Positions 7,065 through 10,367 of a stretch of 10,367 bases of DNA are shown piece after piece (positions within the stretch are counted from its first letter, which is position 1; every line of letters begins with the position of its first letter). Position numbers and translations under genes: made by a program. The notes beneath the pieces were generated by a model, which did not search any database, was not told where the DNA came from, and saw only the letters and a list, made by a program, of their open reading frames with translations. The stretch is from contig JAEYTJ010000084.1 in NCBI GenBank assembly GCA_023434095.1, positions 1 to 10,367 of the forward strand. Direction: 5' to 3'. Origin of the DNA: Pseudomonadota bacterium. GTDB lineage: Bacteria; Pseudomonadota; Alphaproteobacteria; Rhizobiales; Xanthobacteraceae.

Positions 7065-8513
7065 TCAGTTGTTGTGATCGATCACCACGGTTTTGGCGAC
7101 CGTGTACTCCTTCAACGCTTCAAAACCTTTCTCGCGACCGTGGCCGCTCTTGCGGAAACCACCGAAAGGCAGCTCGATGCCACCACCGGCGCCGTAGCCG
7201 TTGATGTAGATCTGGCCGGCGCGGATGCCCTTGGCCATGCGCATCTGGCGACCGCCGTCGCGGGTCCAGACGCCGGCGATAAGGCCGTAATCCGTGCCGT
7301 TGGCGAGGCGGAGCACGTCGTCCTCGTCGTCGAACGGCAAGGCCGCGAGCACCGGTCCGAAGACCTCCTCGCGCGCCAGCTCATGTGCGCGCGGCACCAG
7401 GCCGAACAGCGTCGGTGGCACGAAATAGCCGCCCTTGTCGGCGTCGGGGTGGATCTTTCCCTGCGCGACAAGCTCGACCTTGTCGCGGGCCGCCCGTTCC
7501 AGGAAGCCCATCACGCGGTCGCGCTGCACGGCGTTGATGACCGGCCCGCTGTCCAGGTCCTGGGAAGGATAGCCGACCTTCACCGAGGCCATGCGGTCGG
7601 CGAGCTTGCGCATGAACGGCTCATAGATCGCGCGCTCGATCAGCACACGCGAGCCTGCCGAGCAGGTCTGCCCGGCATTCTGGACAATGGCGCCGACGAT
7701 GACCTCACACGCCTTGTCCTGGTCCGCGTCGGCGAACACGATCTGCGGTGACTTGCCGCCGAGTTCGAGCACACAGGGGACATGGTTCCGGGCAGCGGCG
7801 GTCTGAACCAACGTGCCAACCTCGGGCGACCCGGTGAAGGACAGGAAGTCGAGCCCGGCATGCGCCGACAGTGCGGCGCCGGCCTCCTCCCCCAGCCCGG
7901 TGACCACGTTGATGACCCCGGCGGGAAAGCCGACCTCCTGCGTGAGTTCGGTGAACCGCAGGCAGGACAGCGACGCTTCTTCGGCGGGTTTCAGGATGGC
8001 GGCATTGCCGGCGGCGAGCGAGGCGCCCAGCGTGCGTCCGAACATCGAGGCCGGATAGTTCCAGGGAATGATATGGCCAGTGACGCCGCGCGGCTCGCGC
8101 AGCACGATGACCTGGTAGCCGGGCAGGAAGGGAATGGTGTCGCCGTGAATCTTGTCGGCGGCGCCGCCGTAATATTCGAAGTAGCGGGCGGTGACGCGGA
8201 TGTCGTTGCGCGCGAGCTTCATCGGCTTGCCGGTGTCGGCAGCCTCGATCTCCGCCAGTTCCTCGAGCCGGTCGAGAATGAGCAGGCCGAGTCGGCTGAG
8301 GAGCCGGCCGCGCTCCAGAGCCGGCATGGAACCCCACGTGCCTTCGAACGCGATACGCGCGGCGGTTACCGCGTCGTCGATGTCGGCCTTCCCACCACGA
8401 GCGATACGGCCGATGACCTTGCCTGTGCTCGGATTTACCACCTCCAGCGTGGCGCCAGAGGCGGGCGGCACCCATCGGCCGTCAATGAAAATCTCGTCGC
8501 GCCCCATCGGCAT
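7065..8513 (-). CDS. NAD(P)-dependent aldehyde dehydrogenase
   Basis: This protein of about 482 residues is a full-length aldehyde dehydrogenase of the ALDH superfamily, which oxidises an aldehyde to a carboxylic acid with NAD(P)+. Conserved elements in order are IIPWNYP (oxyanion asparagine N152), LKPA with cofactor-binding K175, FTGSPEVG (Rossmann loop), LELGGKSP with general base E250, QNAGQTCSAGSR with the catalytic cysteine C284, EEVFGPVLA and the C-terminal PFGGFRKSGHGREKG. Three in-frame starts lie close together: GTG 8522, ATG 8513 and ATG 8507. AAGGAG stands eight bases before 8513, and GGAGG six bases before 8507, so either ATG is plausible. It is the first gene of the operon, directly below the candidate regulatory region. 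Physiologically it probably takes the aldehyde made by the alcohol dehydrogenase to the acid that the CoA-transferase activates. Substrate is not determined. Confidence 0.94.
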   Translation of the reverse strand: MPMGRDEIFIDGRWVPPASGATLEVVNPSTGKVIGRIARGGKADIDDAVTAARIAFEGTWGSMPALERGRLLSRLGLLILDRLEELAEIEAADTGKPMKLARNDIRVTARYFEYYGGAADKIHGDTIPFLPGYQVIVLREPRGVTGHIIPWNYPASMFGRTLGASLAAGNAAILKPAEEASLSCLRFTELTQEVGFPAGVINVVTGLGEEAGAALSAHAGLDFLSFTGSPEVGTLVQTAAARNHVPCVLELGGKSPQIVFADADQDKACEVIVGAIVQNAGQTCSAGSRVLIERAIYEPFMRKLADRMASVKVGYPSQDLDSGPVINAVQRDRVMGFLERAARDKVELVAQGKIHPDADKGGYFVPPTLFGLVPRAHELAREEVFGPVLAALPFDDEDDVLRLANGTDYGLIAGVWTRDGGRQMRMAKGIRAGQIYINGYGAGGGIELPFGGFRKSGHGREKGFEALKEYTVAKTVVIDHNN

Positions 8514-8565
8514 CCTCCGCACTCCTTTTTTGCGTTTGCGCTGATGCTCCTACGGCAGATCGGCC

Positions 8566-8580
8566 TTCGACAATGCCGAA
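8566..8580. promoter_or_regulatory. Candidate LysR operator, proximal copy (TTCG-N7-CGAA)
   Basis: A perfect dyad TTCG-N7-CGAA, whose inner bases satisfy the T-N11-A form typical of LysR boxes. It lies about 55 nt upstream of the aldehyde dehydrogenase start and just downstream of the candidate -10. It has a second copy at 8596-8610. Confidence 0.45.
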
Positions 8581-8582
8581 AA

Positions 8583-8610
8583 ATCATAAGTTCCGTTCGG
8601 GTTTTCCGAA
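8583..8610 (-). promoter_or_regulatory. Candidate promoter of the catabolic operon
   Basis: Read on the minus strand, TATGAT (8583-8588) is one base from the -10 consensus. Sixteen bases upstream is a weak -35 match, TTCGGA (8605-8610), lying inside a palindrome. A start site some 60 nt above the first ATG would follow. The weak -35 suits a promoter that needs an activator. This is a consensus reading only. Confidence 0.35.
8596..8610. promoter_or_regulatory. Candidate LysR operator, distal copy (TTCG-N7-CGAA)
   Basis: A second perfect dyad, TTCGG-N5-CCGAA, sharing the TTCG-N7-CGAA form of the site at 8566-8580. The centres are 30 bp apart, close to three helical turns, so both face the same side of the DNA. 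It overlaps the candidate -35 region. Confidence 0.45.
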
Positions 8611-8735
8611 TGCTCGCCCAATGCGGACTGACATCGTTAAGTCCCACAGGCCCCCATCGACCCCCAAATCGACCCCGGCGACCAGTCGAGCCGTGCAAGG
8701 TGCACGATCACGTGGGAGCCGCAGTCGCACAGTCG

Positions 8736-8773
8736 GCCTTGAGGTTACGTTCAAGGCGCACGAACCGTGCGCC
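8736..8773. repeat. Two adjacent perfect inverted repeats
   Basis: GCCTTGA (8736-8742) pairs with TCAAGGC (8751-8757) across eight bases. GGCGCACG (8755-8762) pairs with CGTGCGCC (8766-8773) across AAC. The repeats share three bases. No T-run follows on either strand, so a terminator is unlikely. The first resembles the CTTGA...TCAAG operators of MerR-type regulators. The flanks (8611-8735 and 8774-8888) hold no gene I can support. Confidence 0.5.
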
Positions 8774-8888
8774 GTTACCGACCTCGATCAGCCGGACAGC
8801 GCCTTAGGTGCAGATGGTGCTGCCTTGCAGGCATATCGGGCGCTGGATCTTGCGATTGAACACCTAGTGCCCCGGGCTCTGCGTGGGG

Positions 8889-9292
8889 TCATGAGGAGAG
8901 GTCACGAATCGCACAGTGATCGCTCTCACCGCGCAGTCCCGCGAGCCGCATGGCCGCAGAATGCCCAGCCGTGGCGACGATGGCGATATCCTCAAAGCCC
9001 GGCTCATGCGCCCGCCCCGATCGAGGATGAACCCGGCCGCGCGCGCATCGCAGGTCGAAGGGCAGCAGTTTTAGAGATGTTCGAGGCTCTGCCACCACTC
9101 GCCGAGCTTGCGGGCCCTTGTGGTTGCTCCCTCCCGCTCGGCCTTGGCGATACCTCTGCCGACCTCCGCAGCGGAAATGACAGACATGAACAAATACGGA
9201 CTGGCCTCGTCCAGCCAGGCGATTATCTCTGGCACCACGCCGCGCTTTGAGGGCGCCAGTGCGGAGATGACGTTGGTGTCGACCAGAAACAT
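8889..9292 (-). pseudogene. vapC: Broken VapC-type PIN-domain toxin
   Basis: This is a decayed gene for a PIN-domain ribonuclease of the VapC/FitB type. The first 73 codons are intact: MFLVDTNVISALAP carries the first acidic active-site residue (D5), and SAAEVGRGIAKAEREGA the second (E43). A TAA then ends the frame at WWQSLEHL. The family sequence continues beyond it in pieces: LLPFD in one frame, ARAAGFILDRGGR back in the original frame, then AHEPGFEDIAIVATAGHS, including the third acidic position (ED), in the other frame. At least three small indels are therefore needed. From ATG to the final stop the span is about 134 codons, the normal VapC length, so decay was by point changes and not by a large deletion. 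The ATG overlaps the antitoxin stop by one base. A truncated 73-residue product would lack the third acidic residue and should be inactive. Confidence 0.8.
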
Positions 9293-9559
9293 CAGAGATC
9301 GACGACGGAGAGGGCAGGCTTCGCGTTTCGCGCTTCGCGGTGGGATATCCCCCTCATCGCAGGGGAAGGAGGCCAGCAGCCTGCCAAAACTCGGAACATT
9401 CGCCAGCTTTTCATAGTCCTCGAACGACAGGACGACCGCCTACTTGCGACCGTACCGTGCGATGACTGCAGGATGGCCTTTCACGGCCTCGTCAATCACG
9501 GCCGCCAGACACGCCTTCGCGTCTTTAAGCTGGATTTCCCGCAGGGCCCCTTCCGACAT
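9292..9559 (-). pseudogene. phd: Broken Phd/YefM-type antitoxin
   Basis: This is a decayed antitoxin gene directly upstream of the vapC relic. From the ATG at 9559 it reads MSEGALREIQLKDAKACLAA, then VIDEAVKGHPAVIARYGRK, the classic Phd/YefM DNA-binding fold. A TAG follows where the family has Q or E (a single C-to-T change from CAG explains it), and the frame then resumes as AVVLSFEDYEKLANVPSFGR, the conserved second half. Near the 3' end one base is missing. After it, another frame gives EARNAKPALSVVDL and a TGA that overlaps the toxin ATG as TGATG, the normal gene junction of such pairs. An alternative start at 9574 would add MTTVV. Two independent lesions show the antitoxin is dead, consistent with the dead toxin beside it. 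Confidence 0.78.
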
Positions 9560-9583
9560 GACTACAGTGGTCATATCGTTCGA

Positions 9584-9598
9584 ATCGCCTTGGGCGAT
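9584..9598. promoter_or_regulatory. Palindrome before the antitoxin relic, possible operator
   Basis: ATCGCC and GGCGAT form a perfect inverted repeat around TTG, 10 bases before the upstream antitoxin ATG (9574). Toxin-antitoxin operons are usually repressed by their own products at such palindromes, so this may be the fossil operator. Confidence 0.35.
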
Positions 9599-9689
9599 AA
9601 GGTACTCCCCCGTATTGAAGGCCGAGCCAGCGGCGCAGCTCCGAATCCTCTGTCGCGCTTTGCCTAGGACACGGACTCGTTAGCTGATG

Positions 9690-9836
9690 CGATCCATATT
9701 GGTCGGCAGAAGCAGGGCTGATGACATCCCATTCTTCGTCGCTCAATTCGTGACGGCCGCATGGCCATCTCCTTGCTAGGAGACTGAATCACACACGAGG
9801 ACGAAGATGAAACCCGTTTATGGGGACACGGGCTAG
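9690..9836 (-). mobile_element. Relic of the start of an IS5-family element
   Basis: On the minus strand an ATG at 9762, with AAGGAG six bases before it, opens what would read MRRHELSDEEWDVISPLLP if two single-base insertions are corrected (an extra C near 9755 and an extra T near 9712). R-H-E-L-S-D-E-E-W followed by I-x-P-L-L-P is the typical N-terminus of IS5-group transposases. The similarity stops after about 20 codons. Upstream, 9806-9833 (CCCGTGTCCCCATAAACGGG on the minus strand) sits where the element's terminal repeat would be and abuts a CTAG at 9833-9836, a common IS5-type target. No matching right end is visible, so this is a small fragment with uncertain limits. Confidence 0.5.
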
Positions 9837-10084
9837 ATGGGCGACGCAAAGCGGACGTCGCTGAAAGGGGGGCCGAGGGGCAGCTAAGGGTCAGACACGG
9901 CAGCCAAATGGTTCGGACAGCGAGCCCTTAGGAACCGGTTGTCCCATTCGTCTGTGGTTTCCGCGTCGGCGGCCGCACTTCCGCGACATCGCGACTTCAA
10001 ACTGCCTGTTCGCGCCGACCATGTAACCGAGCTGTAACCGCGGCCTCGTCTGGTCGCTTCACGCAACTGAGATCGCCAAGCCCC
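9837..10084. other. Intergenic stretch without recognisable gene
   Basis: About 250 bases between the IS relic and the tRNA terminator. Short open frames exist on both strands, but none shows a known motif, a good ribosome site or family-like composition. It may be more decayed mobile-element or gene debris. Confidence 0.4.
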
Positions 10085-10117
10085 AAAACGACAAAAGCCC
10101 CGCTATCGCGAGGCTTT
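10085..10117 (-). terminator. Rho-independent terminator of tRNA-Gly
   Basis: On the minus strand AAAGCCTCGC pairs with GCGGGGCTTT (one T-G pair) around a GATA loop, giving a 10-bp stem at 10094-10117. A T-rich tail, TTTTGTCGTTTT, overlaps its 3' arm. It lies 15 nt after the CCA end of the tRNA. Confidence 0.85.
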
Positions 10118-10132
10118 CTGACATAGGAAAAC

Positions 10133-10207
10133 TGGAGCGGGCGATGGGATTCGAACCCACGACCCCAACCTTGGCAAGGTTGTGCTCTACCCCTGAGCTA
10201 CACCCGC
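10133..10207 (-). tRNA. tRNA-Gly (anticodon GCC)
   Basis: The minus strand encodes a complete 75-nt tRNA. The acceptor arm GCGGGTG pairs with CGCCCGC (one T-G pair), discriminator T and an encoded CCA follow. The D arm is TAGCTCAGGGGTAGAGC, the anticodon arm AACCTTGCCAAGGTT places GCC in the loop, and the T arm GTGGGTTCGAATCCCAT carries the invariant TTCGAAT. It decodes GGC and GGU glycine codons. It has its own promoter and terminator, so it is a single-gene unit. tRNA-Gly genes are frequent integration targets, and the mobile-element debris lies on its 3' side, where integrated DNA is expected. Confidence 0.97.
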
Positions 10208-10256
10208 CCGCTCCGTCGTTCGTGCCGGCGTTGGTTGCCACCCCGAACGGGCCGTC

Positions 10257-10285
10257 TCTATGCCCCAGCCTCGTGGAGATTGCAA
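10257..10285 (-). promoter_or_regulatory. Probable promoter of tRNA-Gly
   Basis: On the minus strand TTGCAA (10280-10285) and CATAGA (10257-10262) are separated by exactly 17 bases and stand about 50 bases upstream of the tRNA. They resemble relaxed alphaproteobacterial sigma-70 promoters. The remaining bases to the window end show nothing else. Confidence 0.5.
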
Positions 10286-10367
10286 CGGGGTCTCGCAGGA
10301 TTTCTCACAGGCCAATGACGCCGCCGCCAACCGCCGGCCATACAGGCGCCCGCACCTCAAAAGCTGC

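Noticed and set aside
8656..8676. Direct repeat ATCGACCCC spaced by three bases
   Set aside because: Too short and low in complexity to call a functional repeat; only two copies and no further units.
8573..9250. 225-codon plus-strand open frame
   Set aside because: It runs antisense through the operon's upstream region and the toxin relic, with no motif, no good ribosome site and skewed composition.
10059..10241. Open reading frame on the minus strand across the tRNA gene
   Set aside because: It contains the familiar artefact GCSSGVEHNLAKVGVVGSNP, which is translated tRNA; the region is tRNA-Gly and its terminator.
1..10367. CRISPR array, rRNA, riboswitch or origin
   Set aside because: No regularly spaced repeats, rRNA-like blocks or recognisable riboswitch core were seen on either strand.

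Overview
The window is GC-rich, with dense short-gapped operon structure, a CCA-encoding tRNA-Gly gene and TRAP/LysR/CaiB-type catabolic genes. This fits an alphaproteobacterium, probably of the Hyphomicrobiales, but that placement is inferred from gene style and not from a marker gene.

Positions 3-8513 hold one long minus-strand operon. In transcription order it encodes an NAD(P)-dependent aldehyde dehydrogenase, a complete DctP-DctQ-DctM TRAP transporter, a zinc-dependent medium-chain alcohol dehydrogenase, a class III (CaiB/BaiF) CoA-transferase, a CitE/HpcH-type acyl-CoA lyase and a LysR regulator cut by the window edge. After the first 60-nt gap the genes are separated by at most 15 nt or overlap. 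The set reads as a self-contained catabolic route: import of a small carboxylate that carries a hydroxyl group, oxidation of alcohol to aldehyde to acid, CoA activation by transfer, then retro-aldol/Claisen cleavage to acetyl-CoA plus an oxo acid. The substrate cannot be read from sequence. Hydroxylated C4-C6 acids (for example 3,4-dihydroxybutyrate via malate and malyl-CoA, or mevalonate via hydroxymethylglutaryl-CoA) fit the logic and are testable guesses.

Positions 8514-8888 are the operon's upstream region. Two copies of the dyad TTCG-N7-CGAA lie 30 bp apart around a candidate -10 element and are the best candidate operators for the LysR protein. Further up are two adjacent, perfect inverted repeats (8736-8757 and 8755-8773) with no assigned role.

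Positions 8889-9836 are a graveyard. A Phd-type antitoxin gene with a nonsense codon and a frameshift is followed by its PIN-domain VapC toxin gene with an in-frame stop and several frameshifts. Upstream lies a short relic of the beginning of an IS5-family transposase. Positions 9837-10084 show nothing recognisable. A minus-strand tRNA-Gly(GCC) gene with its own promoter and hairpin terminator occupies 10085-10285. The mix of tRNA, IS scrap and dead toxin-antitoxin genes next to a catabolic operon suggests an old integration hot spot.
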